Notes: generated by a model from the letters alone, not told the origin. DNA of 64,000 nucleotides from Streptomyces sp. NBC_01353 (GCF_036237275.1 NZ_CP108352.1:1922001-1986000), one strand, 5' to 3'. Positions 18,080 through 26,554 are shown, counted from the first letter of the stretch. A program made the numbers and translations.

Positions 18080-19390
18080 ATGAAGAACACTCAGCTGAAC
18101 AACACTCGGCTCGACATGAAGCGACTGGCCGCCATGGACGCCGCCCAGGCGACCCGGCTGCTGCACCGGGTCCGGGAGGAGACGCTGGCCGGCCGCAGGC
18201 CGCCGATCGCGCCCCGCCCGGTCATCGACGCCTCCTGGCAGCGGATGTTCCGGCTCGGTCTCGACCCGGACCGGACCACGAGCAGTGTCCTCCTCCAGCG
18301 CGACGAGCTGGAGGAGCGGCGGCGGTCGACGGTGCTCGGCGAAGTGATGCGCACGCTGAGCACCGGGCTCGCGGGGATCGCGGACGCCTCCATGCAGATC
18401 ATGGTGGTCACCGACGAGCAGGGCCGGGTGCTGTGGCGGGAGGGCAACGCCTCGGTGCTGCGGCAGGCCAACGGGATCTGCCTGGAGGAGGGCGCGGCCT
18501 GGACCGAGAACACCACCGGCACGAACGCGGTGGGGACGGCGCTGGCGATGCGTCGGGCGGTCCAGGTCCACTCGGCCGAGCACTACGTCCAGACCCTCCA
18601 CAACTGGACCTGCGCCGCGGCGCCGGTCCACGATCCGCGCGACCAGCGACTGTTGGGGATCGTGGACGTGAGCGGTCCGGCGTCCAGCTTCCATCCGGCG
18701 ACGCTGGCGCTGGTCGGCTCGGTGGCACAGCTCGCCGAGGCGGAGATGCGCGACCGCCATCTGCGGTCGATCGAGCGGCTGCGCTCGGTGGCCGCGCCGA
18801 TCCTGTGCCGGGTGGGCGGCCGCGCGGTCGCGGTGGACACGCACGGCTGGACGGCGGCGGTGACCGGGATGGCGCCGGTGGACCGGCTCGCGCTGCCGAA
18901 GTCCTTCCGCGCGGGGCGCACCTGGCTGCCGTCGCTGGGGATGTGCGCGGTGGAGCCCCTGCCGGGCGGCTGGCTGCTGCGGGTCGAGGAGGAGACCCGG
19001 GCGGCGGCCTCGGACGCGCGGGCGGCGAGCCGGGTGGTCCTCGATCTGAGCCGGCCGCGCCGCTGGACGGTGGCGGTGTCGGGGGCGGCGGGCAGCTGGA
19101 CGCAGGAGCTGAGCCCGCGCCATGCCGAGCTGCTGTACGTCCTGGCCCTGCACCGCGACGGGCGGACGGCGGCGGAGCTGGCCGAGGACGTGTTCGGCGA
19201 CCGGACGAGGACGGTGACGGTAAGGGCGGAGATGTCACGGGTCCGCCGCAACCTGGCGAGCGTGCTCGCCCACCGCCCGTACCGCTTCAGCGAGGAGGTG
19301 GAGGTCGAGATCGTCCCCCCGGCCCACCCGGCCGACCTCCTCCCCCACTCGACGGCCCCGGTGGTCCGGGCCTCCCGCACGGGGCCGTGA
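18080..19390 (+). CDS. GAF-domain transcriptional regulator (AcoR-like N-terminus, no sigma-54 domain)
   Basis: The 436-aa protein starts with R-P-x-I-x-x-S-W-x-R-(x)n-G-L-D-P, the signature shared by AcoR-type activators. A GAF sensor domain follows (about 60-230; WTENTTGTNAVGTAL). The C-terminal helical segment (LSPRHAELLYVLALHRDG then EDVFGDRTRTVTVRAEMSRVRR) looks like a winged-helix DNA-binding domain. The sigma-54 AAA+ domain is absent, as usual in Streptomyces. Homologues often control alcohol or aldehyde oxidation genes, but none lies next to it here. ATG 18080 follows GGGAGAGACCG. Confidence 0.8.
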   Translation: MKNTQLNNTRLDMKRLAAMDAAQATRLLHRVREETLAGRRPPIAPRPVIDASWQRMFRLGLDPDRTTSSVLLQRDELEERRRSTVLGEVMRTLSTGLAGIADASMQIMVVTDEQGRVLWREGNASVLRQANGICLEEGAAWTENTTGTNAVGTALAMRRAVQVHSAEHYVQTLHNWTCAAAPVHDPRDQRLLGIVDVSGPASSFHPATLALVGSVAQLAEAEMRDRHLRSIERLRSVAAPILCRVGGRAVAVDTHGWTAAVTGMAPVDRLALPKSFRAGRTWLPSLGMCAVEPLPGGWLLRVEEETRAAASDARAASRVVLDLSRPRRWTVAVSGAAGSWTQELSPRHAELLYVLALHRDGRTAAELAEDVFGDRTRTVTVRAEMSRVRRNLASVLAHRPYRFSEEVEVEIVPPAHPADLLPHSTAPVVRASRTGP

Positions 19391-19424
19391 CGACCCGGGC
19401 GTGAGGGCTCCCGCTCCGCGGTGA

Positions 19425-19738
19425 GCCGCGTCGGACCGCCGTGGCGAGTTCCTCCGCCCGGGGCGGATTCGCCCCGGGCACGGCGCAGGTGGCCGCCGCG
19501 ACCGTCGTGCCGTGCGACGGCCTCGTCCAGGGTCTTCCGTTCGAGGGTGTCGAGGCGACCGCCGAGCGCGCCGGTCTCGTGGAGGCGGTGGAGCAGGCCG
19601 GCGGTGAAGGCGTCGCCCGCGCCGACGGTGTCGACGACGTCGATCTACGGATCCGGGTGGCGGCTGCGGACGCCGTCGTACGAGACGAGGGCGCCAGGCC
19701 CGCCGGGGGTGACCGCGACGAGCGGGACGCCGGCCCGG
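19425..19738 (-). pseudogene. 3' remnant of a PfkB/ribokinase-family sugar kinase
   Basis: Read leftwards from 19738, the sequence gives VPLVAVTPGGPGALVSYDG, an in-frame TAG, then IDVVDTVGAGDAFTAGLLHRL, the anion-hole motif of PfkB sugar kinases. After a frameshift comes VAAATCAVPGANPP, the usual C-terminal segment. The N-terminal two-thirds is missing. A stop, a frameshift and a 5' truncation together make this a dead gene. It abuts a LacI remnant pointing the other way. Confidence 0.8.
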
Positions 19739-19740
19739 TG

Positions 19741-19957
19741 GCGGGGACACGCTTCGACGACCTGCCGCTCGCCGCGGTCCTGGGGCCCGGCCTGACGGTC
19801 GTGGCCCAGGACCCGGCGGCGGTCGGCCGCGCGGCGGCGGAGCAGATCCTGGCCCGCCTGGGCGGTGACCGCTCCCCGCGCGGTGACCCACACGGTCCCG
19901 GTCGCCCTGATCGAGCGCGGCTCGGGCGTGCTGCCGCCGCCCCGCACGGCCCGCTGA
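19741..19957 (+). pseudogene. 3' remnant of a LacI-family sugar regulator
   Basis: The frame gives DDLPLAAVLGPGLTVVAQDP and AAVGRAAAEQILARLGGDRS, the effector-domain end of a LacI-type repressor. After a frameshift near 19877 it continues as VTHTVPVALIERGSGV to TGA 19957. The DNA-binding domain and most of the effector domain are absent. It is back to back with the kinase remnant, as if one deletion removed both 5' halves and their shared promoter. Confidence 0.78.
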
Positions 19958-20027
19958 GGCCCGGTCGGGGCGTCCCACCGGACGGACCCCTGTGGGATCC
20001 GCGCGCTCCGCATGATGCGATGGACGT

Positions 20028-20597
20028 ATGAGCATCACTCTCACCACCTGGTCCCTCGAGCAGACCGCGCCGTCCGACCTCCGTCCCTCCCCCGCCCCCG
20101 AGGGCGACGAGGTGACGATCAAGCGGGCCGAGGTGCCCTCGCCCGAGTACAGCCGCTTCCTCTATACGGCGGTCGGTGGCGACATCCGCTGGAACGATCG
20201 GCTGTCGCTCACGTACAAGCAGTGGCTGGAGATCGTCGAGAAGCCGGGGGCCGAGATCTGGGTCGCGTACGACCGGGGCACGCCGGCCGGATACGTCGAG
20301 CTCGACCCGCAGGACGACGGCGTCGTCGAGATCGTCTACTTCGGACTGGTCCCGGCCTTCCGCGGGCGCCGGATCGGCGGCCATCTGCTCTCGTACGGCG
20401 TCCGGCGCGCCTGGGACCTGGCCGACCGCTGGCCGGGCCGCGAGGAGACGCGCCGCGTGTGGCTCCACACCTGCTCGCTGGACGGACCGCACGCGATGGA
20501 CAACTACCTGCGGCGGGGCTTCCGGCTCTTCGACACCAAGGTGGAGGAGGTCGAGGAGTCCGAGACGCCCGGCCCCTGGCCCGGCGCGCACGCCTGA
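20028..20597 (+). CDS. GNAT-family N-acetyltransferase
   Basis: The 189-aa protein shows the GNAT acetyl-CoA-binding core: IVYFGLVPAFRGRRIGGHLLSYGV, with the R-x-x-x-I-G-G loop in the Q/RxxGxG/A position, and a C-terminal DNYLRRGFRLFDT strand. The acceptor is unknown. It lies just before the sulfur-assimilation leader region but has its own frame and a 116-nt gap, so it is probably independent. Confidence 0.85.
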   Translation: MSITLTTWSLEQTAPSDLRPSPAPEGDEVTIKRAEVPSPEYSRFLYTAVGGDIRWNDRLSLTYKQWLEIVEKPGAEIWVAYDRGTPAGYVELDPQDDGVVEIVYFGLVPAFRGRRIGGHLLSYGVRRAWDLADRWPGREETRRVWLHTCSLDGPHAMDNYLRRGFRLFDTKVEEVEESETPGPWPGAHA

Positions 20598-20713
20598 CCC
20601 CTCCTCACCTCCCGAAAGTGACCCACGGCACACCGTCTCGCGATGCGGGACGGTCGTGTCCACATTTCGGACGAAGCTGGACTGGGTCCAAAGTCCCGTG
20701 ACACGCTTCCGTC

Positions 20714-20797
20714 ATGTCTGGAACTGGAATTGCCTTGGTGAGTCGGCGGCACGTCGACCTCGGCCGCATGTCCAGCGCCATGTGTCCGGTGCGCTGA
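20714..20797 (+). CDS. 27-aa leader peptide upstream of the sulfite reductase operon
   Basis: ATG 20714 opens a 27-codon frame starting MSGTGIALVSRRHVDL and ending Met-Cys-Pro-Val-Arg-stop. Tiny ORFs of exactly this type precede sulfur-assimilation genes in many Streptomyces and are annotated as putative leader peptides. The single Cys codon four positions from the stop fits ribosome stalling on low charged tRNA-Cys. About 126 nt and a hairpin separate it from the reductase start. The attenuation mechanism is an inference from related actinobacterial cysteine attenuators. Confidence 0.8.
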   Translation: MSGTGIALVSRRHVDLGRMSSAMCPVR

Positions 20798-20860
20798 GAG
20801 AACCAGCACCGCCGCGATCTCCCTTTCTGACCCACCTGCTGCGCACCGTCGCGCCATCCC

Positions 20861-20888
20861 CTGACCTGAGCACGAGTGTGCAGGTCAG
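20861..20888 (+). promoter_or_regulatory. Hairpin between leader peptide and sulfite reductase
   Basis: CTGACCTG (20861-20868) pairs with CAGGTCAG (20881-20888), and CAC/GTG can extend the stem inside. It is downstream of the leader stop and upstream of the GAAGGA ribosome-binding sequence of the reductase. It may be the switching element of an attenuator. Confidence 0.45.
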
Positions 20889-20923
20889 AGCCGCCCTCCC
20901 GCAGTCCCGAAGGACAAAACGCC

Positions 20924-22621
20924 ATGGCCGCCACCCCGGAAATCCCCGCACCCGCAACGCCCCGCCGCAAGGTGAGCCGTCACCGTGGCGAGGGTCAGTG
21001 GGCCGTGGGGCACTTCACCCCGCTGAACGGCAATGAGCAGTTCAAGAAGGACGACGACGGTCTCAATGTGCGGACACGTATTGAGACGATCTACTCCAAG
21101 CGTGGATTCGACTCCATCGACCCCAACGACCTGCGCGGCCGTATGCGGTGGTGGGGCCTCTACACCCAGCGCAAGGAAGGCCTCGACGGCACCAAGACGG
21201 GTGTCCTGGAGCCGGAGGAGCTGGACGCGGAGTACTTCATGCTCCGGGTCCGTATCGACGGCGGCCGGCTGACGACCGAGCAGCTGCGGGTCGTCGGCGA
21301 GATCTCGCAGGAGTTCGCGCGGGGCACCGCCGACATCACCGACCGGCAGAACGTCCAGTACCACTGGATCCGCATCGAGGACGTCCCGGAGATCTGGAAC
21401 CGCCTGGAGGCGGTCGGCCTGTCGACGACCGAGGCCTGCGGTGACACCCCGCGTGTCATCCTCGGCTCGCCCGTCGCGGGAATCGCCGAGGACGAGATCA
21501 TCGACGGCACCCCCGCCATCGACGAGATCTACCGCCGGATCGTGGGCAACAAGGACTTCTCCAACCTGCCCCGTAAGTTCAAGTCGGCCGTCTCGGGCTC
21601 GCCTCTGCTCGACGTGGCGCACGAGATCAACGACATCGCCTTCGTCGGCGTGAACCACCCGGAGCACGGCCCCGGCTTCGACGTCTGGGTCGGCGGCGGC
21701 CTCTCCACCAACCCCAAGCTGGGCGTCCGCCTGGGCACCTGGGTCTCGCTCGACGAGGTCCCGGACGTGTACGAGGGCGTCATCTCGATCTTCCGCGACT
21801 ACGGCTACCGCCGGCTGCGCACCCGCGCCCGGCTGAAGTTCCTCGTCGCCGACTGGGGCCCGGAGAAGTTCCGCCAGGTCCTGGAGGACGAGTACCTGAA
21901 GCGCAAGCTGACGGACGGGCCCGCCCCCGAGCAGCCCGCCGGCCAGTGGCGCGACCACGTCGGCGTCCACAAGCAGCAGGACGGCCGCTACTACGTCGGC
22001 TTCGCCCCGCGCGTCGGCCGCGTCGACGGCACCACGCTCACCAAGATCGCGGAGATCGCCGAGGCGCACGGCTCGGGCCGGGTCCGTACCACCGCCGAGC
22101 AGAAGATGATCGTCCTGGACATCGAGGAGGCGCAGGTCGAGTCGATCGTCTCCGCCCTCGAGTCCATGGACCTGCGGGTCAACCCCTCGCCGTTCCGGCG
22201 CGGCACGATGGCCTGCACCGGTATCGAGTTCTGCAAGCTGGCGATCGTCGAGACCAAGGCGCGCGGCGCCTCGCTCATCGACGAACTCGAGCGCCGCATC
22301 CCCGAGTTCGACGAGCCGATCACCATCAACATCAACGGCTGCCCCAACGCCTGCGCCCGTATCCAGGTGGCGGACATCGGTCTCAAGGGCCAGTTGGTCC
22401 TGGACGACGAGGGCAACCGCGTCGAGGGCTACCAGGTCCACCTGGGCGGCGCCCTCGGCCTGGAGGCCGGCTTCGGCCGCAAGGTCCGTGGCCTGAAGGT
22501 CACCTCGACCGAGCTGCCGGACTACGTCGAGCGGGTCCTCACGCGCTTCCAGGAGCAGCGCGAGGACGGCGAGCGCTTCGCCACCTGGGCGGCGCGTGCC
22601 TCGGAAGAGGCCCTCTCATGA
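20924..22621 (+). CDS. Ferredoxin-type siroheme sulfite (nitrite) reductase
   Basis: The 565-aa enzyme catalyses the six-electron reduction of sulfite to sulfide; homologues may reduce nitrite. The siroheme-[4Fe-4S] ligands appear as ACTGIEFCKLA and NGCPNACAR (near residues 428-475). The two ferredoxin-like half domains and VRTTAEQKMIVLDI are typical. Its position directly before cysH and after a Cys-codon leader supports sulfite as substrate. ATG 20924 is preceded by GAAGGA. Its stop overlaps the ATG of the small zinc-ribbon gene. Confidence 0.92.
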   Translation: MAATPEIPAPATPRRKVSRHRGEGQWAVGHFTPLNGNEQFKKDDDGLNVRTRIETIYSKRGFDSIDPNDLRGRMRWWGLYTQRKEGLDGTKTGVLEPEELDAEYFMLRVRIDGGRLTTEQLRVVGEISQEFARGTADITDRQNVQYHWIRIEDVPEIWNRLEAVGLSTTEACGDTPRVILGSPVAGIAEDEIIDGTPAIDEIYRRIVGNKDFSNLPRKFKSAVSGSPLLDVAHEINDIAFVGVNHPEHGPGFDVWVGGGLSTNPKLGVRLGTWVSLDEVPDVYEGVISIFRDYGYRRLRTRARLKFLVADWGPEKFRQVLEDEYLKRKLTDGPAPEQPAGQWRDHVGVHKQQDGRYYVGFAPRVGRVDGTTLTKIAEIAEAHGSGRVRTTAEQKMIVLDIEEAQVESIVSALESMDLRVNPSPFRRGTMACTGIEFCKLAIVETKARGASLIDELERRIPEFDEPITININGCPNACARIQVADIGLKGQLVLDDEGNRVEGYQVHLGGALGLEAGFGRKVRGLKVTSTELPDYVERVLTRFQEQREDGERFATWAARASEEALS

Positions 22622-22797
22622 GCGAGCGTGCCGCGCCCTTCTACTGCCCGTACTGCGGCGACGAGGACCTGTTCCCGCACGAGACCGGGCACGGGGCCTG
22701 GGAATGCCGGGCGTGCAGTCGAGCCTTCCAGTTGAAGTTCCTGGGGCTCCTCGCCCCGGGCACTTCGAGCAACTCCACTGGAGGGGAAACGATATGA
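22618..22797 (+). CDS. 59-aa zinc-ribbon protein of the sulfur operon
   Basis: The reading overlaps the reductase stop (ATGA) and ends overlapping the cysH start (ATGA). It is therefore translationally coupled on both sides. Two CxxC pairs (CPYCGD and CRACSR) form a rubredoxin/zinc-ribbon-like site, followed by FQLKFLGL. Such small proteins are conserved between sulfite reductase and cysH in Streptomyces. The role is unknown; electron transfer or assembly of the reductase is possible. Confidence 0.85.
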   Translation: MSERAAPFYCPYCGDEDLFPHETGHGAWECRACSRAFQLKFLGLLAPGTSSNSTGGETI

Positions 22798-23504
22798 CGA
22801 CGACTCAGGCCATCACCGAGGCCACCGACCTGAAGACGCTCGCCGAGCAGGCCGGCCGCGACCTGGAGGACGCCTCCGCACTGGAGATCCTCCGGTGGGC
22901 GGCCGACACCTTCGGCAAGAGCTTCTGCGTCACCTCCTCCATGGAGGACGCCGTGGTCGCCCACCTCGCCTCGCGCACCATGCCCGGAGTGGACGTCGTC
23001 TTCCTCGACACCGGATACCACTTCCCCGAGACCATCGGCACCCGTGACGCGGTCGACGCGGTGATGGACGTCAACGTCATCACCCTGACCCCGCGGCAGA
23101 CGGTCGCCGAGCAGGACGCCGAGTACGGCCCGAAGCTGCACGACCGCGACCCGGACCTGTGCTGCGCGCTGCGCAAGGTCAAGCCGCTCGAGGACGGCCT
23201 GGCCGCCTACCGCGCCTGGGCGACGGGTCTGCGCCGCGACGAGTCCCCGACCCGGGCGAACACCCCGGTCGTCGGCTGGGACGAGAAGCGGCAGAAGGTC
23301 AAGATCTCCCCGATCGCCCGCTGGACGCAGGACGACGTCGACGCGTACGTCGCCGAGCACGGCGTCCTCACCAACCCGCTCCTCATGGACGGTTACGCCT
23401 CCGTCGGCTGCGCGCCCTGCACCCGCCGCGTCGCCGAGGGCGAGGACGCCAGGGCCGGCCGCTGGGCCGGCCGGGCCAAGACCGAATGCGGGCTGCACGG
23501 CTGA
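22794..23504 (+). CDS. cysH: Phosphoadenylyl/adenylyl-sulfate reductase (iron-sulfur type)
   Basis: The 236-aa enzyme reduces activated sulfate (APS or PAPS) to sulfite using thioredoxin. It has VTSSMEDAVVAHL and FLDTGYHFPET of the PAPS-reductase fold, the [4Fe-4S] ligands LCCALRK and CAPC, and the catalytic tail ECGLHG. The CC...CxxC pair is characteristic of the APS-reducing branch, so APS may be the true substrate, even though cysC follows. It is coupled to neighbours at both ends. Confidence 0.93.
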   Translation: MTTTQAITEATDLKTLAEQAGRDLEDASALEILRWAADTFGKSFCVTSSMEDAVVAHLASRTMPGVDVVFLDTGYHFPETIGTRDAVDAVMDVNVITLTPRQTVAEQDAEYGPKLHDRDPDLCCALRKVKPLEDGLAAYRAWATGLRRDESPTRANTPVVGWDEKRQKVKISPIARWTQDDVDAYVAEHGVLTNPLLMDGYASVGCAPCTRRVAEGEDARAGRWAGRAKTECGLHG

Positions 23505-24070
23505 TGACCACCAAAGAGACTTCCCAGGAGAATCACGTGACCGGTGCCACCATCTGGCTCACGGGCCTGCCGAGCGCCGGCAAGACCACGATCGCGTACG
23601 AACTCGCCGGCCGGCTGCGCGGCGAGGGACACCGCGTCGAGGTGCTCGACGGCGACGAGATCCGCGAGTTCCTCTCCGCGGGCCTCGGCTTCGGCCGCGA
23701 GGACCGGCACACCAATGTGCAGCGGATCGGCTTCGTCTCCGAGCTGCTCGCCTCGAACGGCGTGAAGGTCCTGGTCCCGGTCATCGCTCCGTACGAGGAC
23801 AGCCGCGAGGCCGTCCGCAAGCGTCACCGGTCCGAAGGCACCCCCTACGTCGAGGTGCATGTCGCCACTCCGGTGGACGTGTGCTCCGTACGCGATGTGA
23901 AGGGGCTGTACGCCAAGCAGGCCGCGGGCGAGCTCAGCGGCCTGACCGGGGTCGACGACCCGTACGACGAGCCGCGGAACCCCGATCTGCGGATCGAGTC
24001 CCAGAACCAGACCGTGCAGGAGTCCGCGGCGCAGCTCCACGCGCTGCTCACCGAGAGGGGCCTGGCGTGA
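23504..24070 (+). CDS. cysC: Adenylyl-sulfate kinase
   Basis: The 188-aa kinase phosphorylates APS to PAPS. The P-loop is TGLPSAGKTT (about residue 20), with DGDEIREFLSAGLGF and FGREDRHTNVQRI typical of CysC, and the 'DVKGLYAKQAAGE' region near 130. ATG 23504 overlaps the cysH stop (TGATG). GTG 23537 is an alternative closer to the conserved start. Its stop overlaps the cysD GTG. Confidence 0.93.
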   Translation: MTTKETSQENHVTGATIWLTGLPSAGKTTIAYELAGRLRGEGHRVEVLDGDEIREFLSAGLGFGREDRHTNVQRIGFVSELLASNGVKVLVPVIAPYEDSREAVRKRHRSEGTPYVEVHVATPVDVCSVRDVKGLYAKQAAGELSGLTGVDDPYDEPRNPDLRIESQNQTVQESAAQLHALLTERGLA

Positions 24071-25005
24071 CGACCACCGTTGCCCATGTTCATGAGGAGA
24101 CCGACAGCCCGTTCGCGCTGTCGCACCTGGACTCGCTCGAGTCCGAGGCCGTCCACATCTTCCGTGAAGTGGCGGGCGAGTTCGAGCGGCCGGTGATCCT
24201 CTTCTCCGGCGGCAAGGACTCCATCGTCATGCTGCACCTGGCGCTCAAGGCGTTCGCGCCGGCGCCGGTGCCGTTCACGCTGCTGCACGTCGACACGGGG
24301 CACAACTTCCCCGAGGTCCTCGACTACCGCGACCGCGTCGTGGCCCAGCACGGACTGCGGCTGCACGTCGCCTCCGTGCAGGAGTACATCGACGCCGGGA
24401 AGCTGCGCGAGCGTCCCGACGGGACGCGCAACCCGCTCCAGACGGTGCCGCTGACCGAGGCGATCCAGCAGCACCGTTTCGACGCCGTCTTCGGCGGCGG
24501 CCGTCGGGACGAGGAGAAGGCCCGTGCCAAGGAGCGGGTGTTCTCACTGCGCGACGAGTTCTCGCAGTGGGACCCGCGCCGGCAGCGCCCGGAGCTGTGG
24601 CAGCTCTACAACGGCCGCCACGCCCCCGGCGAGCACGTCCGCGTCTTCCCGCTCTCCAACTGGACCGAGCTCGACGTGTGGCAGTACATCCAGCGGGAGA
24701 AGATCGAGCTCCCCGAGATCTACTTCGCCCACGAGCGCGAGGTGTTCGCGCGCAGCGGCATGTGGCTGACGGCCGGCGAGTGGGGCGGTCCGAAGGAGTC
24801 CGAGACGGTCGAGACGCGGCTCATCCGCTACCGCACCGTCGGTGACATGTCCTGCACGGGCGCCGTCGACTCCGACGCGACCACGCTGGACGCCGTGATC
24901 GCCGAGATCGCCGCCTCCCGCCTCACCGAGCGGGGCGCGACCCGCGCCGACGACAAGATGTCCGAGGCCGCGATGGAAGACCGCAAGCGCGAAGGGTACT
25001 TCTAG
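24067..25005 (+). CDS. cysD: Sulfate adenylyltransferase subunit 2
   Basis: The 312-aa catalytic subunit makes APS from sulfate and ATP. The ATP pyrophosphatase P-loop is LFSGGKDSIVMLHL near residue 47. Other family stretches are HVDTGHNFPEV, FGGGRRDEEKARAKER, PLSNWTELDVW and the C-terminal KREGYF. GTG 24067 overlaps the cysC stop, which fixes the start. The partner GTPase subunit cysN follows after two bases. Confidence 0.95.
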   Translation: MTTTVAHVHEETDSPFALSHLDSLESEAVHIFREVAGEFERPVILFSGGKDSIVMLHLALKAFAPAPVPFTLLHVDTGHNFPEVLDYRDRVVAQHGLRLHVASVQEYIDAGKLRERPDGTRNPLQTVPLTEAIQQHRFDAVFGGGRRDEEKARAKERVFSLRDEFSQWDPRRQRPELWQLYNGRHAPGEHVRVFPLSNWTELDVWQYIQREKIELPEIYFAHEREVFARSGMWLTAGEWGGPKESETVETRLIRYRTVGDMSCTGAVDSDATTLDAVIAEIAASRLTERGATRADDKMSEAAMEDRKREGYF

Positions 25006-25007
25006 CC

Positions 25008-26354
25008 ATGACGAGCACCACCGAGCAGTTCGCCGACGTGGCGGCCACCACTCTGCTGCGCTTCGCCACCGCCGGCTCCGTCGACGACGGCAAGTCCACC
25101 CTGGTGGGACGTCTCCTGCACGACTCCAAGTCGGTCCTCACCGACCAGCTGGAGGCCGTCGAGGCCGCGTCCCTCAAGCGCGGCCAGGAGGCGCCCGACC
25201 TGGCGCTGCTGACCGACGGACTGCGCGCCGAGCGCGAGCAGGGCATCACCATCGACGTGGCCTACCGCTACTTCGCGACCCCGCGGCGCCGCTTCATCCT
25301 GGCCGACACCCCGGGTCATGTGCAGTACACCCGCAACATGGTCACCGGCGCCTCGACCGCCGAGCTGGCCGTGGTCCTGGTCGACGCCCGTAACGGTGTG
25401 GTCGAGCAGACCCGCCGCCACGCGGCCGTCGCCGCCCTGCTGCGCGTGCCGCACGTGGTCCTGGCCGTCAACAAGATGGACCTCGTCGACTACGCGGAGC
25501 CCGTCTTCGCCGCGATCGCCGAGGAGTTCACGCAGTACGCGTCCGAGCTCGGCGTCCCGGAGATCACCGCGATCCCGATCTCCGCGCTGGCCGGCGACAA
25601 CGTGGTGGAGCCCTCCTCCAACATGGACTGGTACGGCGGTCCGACCGTCCTGGAGCACCTGGAGACCGTCCCGGTCAGCCATGACCTGACGGCCTGCCAC
25701 GCGCGCTTCCCTGTGCAGTACGTGATCCGTCCGCAGACCGCCGAGCACCCCGACTACCGGGGTTACGCCGGGCAGATCGCGGCCGGTGCCTTCCGGGTCG
25801 GCGAGCAGATCACCGTCCTGCCCTCGGGCAGGACGTCCACGATCACCGGGATCGACGCGCTGGGCGAGTCGGTCGACATCGCCTGGGCCCCGCAGTCGGT
25901 GACGATCCGGCTGGCCGACGACATCGACATCTCGCGCGGCGACCTCCTCGCCCCGAGCGGTGACGCCCCCGCCACCAGCCAGGACGTCGAGGCGACGGTC
26001 TGCCACGTGGCGGACCGGCCGCTGGCCGTCGGGCAGCGGGTGCTGCTGAAGCACACCACCCGCACGGTCAAGGCGATCGTCAAGGAGATCCCGTCCCGGC
26101 TGACCCTGGACGACCTCTCCCAGCACCCCGAGCCAGGGCAGCTGGTCGCCAACGACATCGGCCGGGTCAAGGTCCGTACCGCCGAGCCGCTCGCGCTCGA
26201 CGCGTACAAGGACTCCCGCCGTACCGGCTCGTTCCTGCTGATCGACCCCGCGGACGGCACCACGCTCGCGGCCGGCATGGCGGGCGAGTCCTTCGCCGGT
26301 GCCAAGGCGGCGGCCGTCGCGGAGACCACGGAAGACGAAGGGTGGGACTTCTGA
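25008..26354 (+). CDS. cysN: Sulfate adenylyltransferase subunit 1 (GTPase)
   Basis: The 448-aa EF-Tu-like GTPase drives APS synthesis by CysD. G1 is GSVDDGKST, G2/G3 region has EQGITIDVAYRYF and DTPGHVQYTRN, and G4 is NKMDLVD. Two beta-barrel domains follow. No CysC domain is fused; the kinase is separate upstream. The stop overlaps the start of a micro-ORF (TGATG). Confidence 0.95.
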   Translation: MTSTTEQFADVAATTLLRFATAGSVDDGKSTLVGRLLHDSKSVLTDQLEAVEAASLKRGQEAPDLALLTDGLRAEREQGITIDVAYRYFATPRRRFILADTPGHVQYTRNMVTGASTAELAVVLVDARNGVVEQTRRHAAVAALLRVPHVVLAVNKMDLVDYAEPVFAAIAEEFTQYASELGVPEITAIPISALAGDNVVEPSSNMDWYGGPTVLEHLETVPVSHDLTACHARFPVQYVIRPQTAEHPDYRGYAGQIAAGAFRVGEQITVLPSGRTSTITGIDALGESVDIAWAPQSVTIRLADDIDISRGDLLAPSGDAPATSQDVEATVCHVADRPLAVGQRVLLKHTTRTVKAIVKEIPSRLTLDDLSQHPEPGQLVANDIGRVKVRTAEPLALDAYKDSRRTGSFLLIDPADGTTLAAGMAGESFAGAKAAAVAETTEDEGWDF

Positions 26355-26455
26355 TGAGCATCGACGTCTACAGCACCTTCGCCAAGGAGGGCGGCCGGGT
26401 GGGTTCCGGCGCCCTCGGTGCGGGCCGCGGAGGTGTCGCGCGATGTGCGTGTTGA
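26354..26455 (+). CDS. 33-codon micro-ORF ending Cys-Ala-Cys, coupled to cysN
   Basis: ATG 26354 overlaps the cysN TGA. The frame begins MSIDVYSTFAKEGG, is Gly/Ala-rich in the middle and ends Arg-Cys-Ala-Cys-stop. Its last codons overlap a second micro-ORF that starts Met-Cys. The terminal Cys codons before an ABC importer for sulfur compounds suggest a cysteine-sensing uORF. Expression is inferred only from position. Confidence 0.5.
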   Translation: MSIDVYSTFAKEGGRVGSGALGAGRGGVARCAC

Positions 26456-26541
26456 CGCCGATGCGCCGCGTACGCGGCGCGATTCCGCTCCACCTGCTCC
26501 ACCTCGAACGACATAGACGAAGAAGACTTCGAAAACCCTGA
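26443..26541 (+). CDS. 32-codon Arg-rich leader-like ORF before the sulfonate ABC genes
   Basis: The frame starts Met-Cys-Val-Leu-Thr, has an Arg-rich run (RHRRRRLRKP) and stops 13 nt before the substrate-binding-protein GTG. It overlaps the end of the preceding micro-ORF by 13 nt. Length, Cys at codon 2, basic composition and position match the annotated putative leader peptides of Streptomyces sulfur genes. Confidence 0.6.
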   Translation: MCVLTPMRRVRGAIPLHLLHLERHRRRRLRKP

Positions 26542-26554
26542 GGGGAACACCTCC

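Noticed and set aside
20028-20597. GNAT gene as part of the sulfur operon
   Set aside because: A 116-nt gap and the leader peptide region separate it from the reductase. No link to sulfur chemistry is seen.
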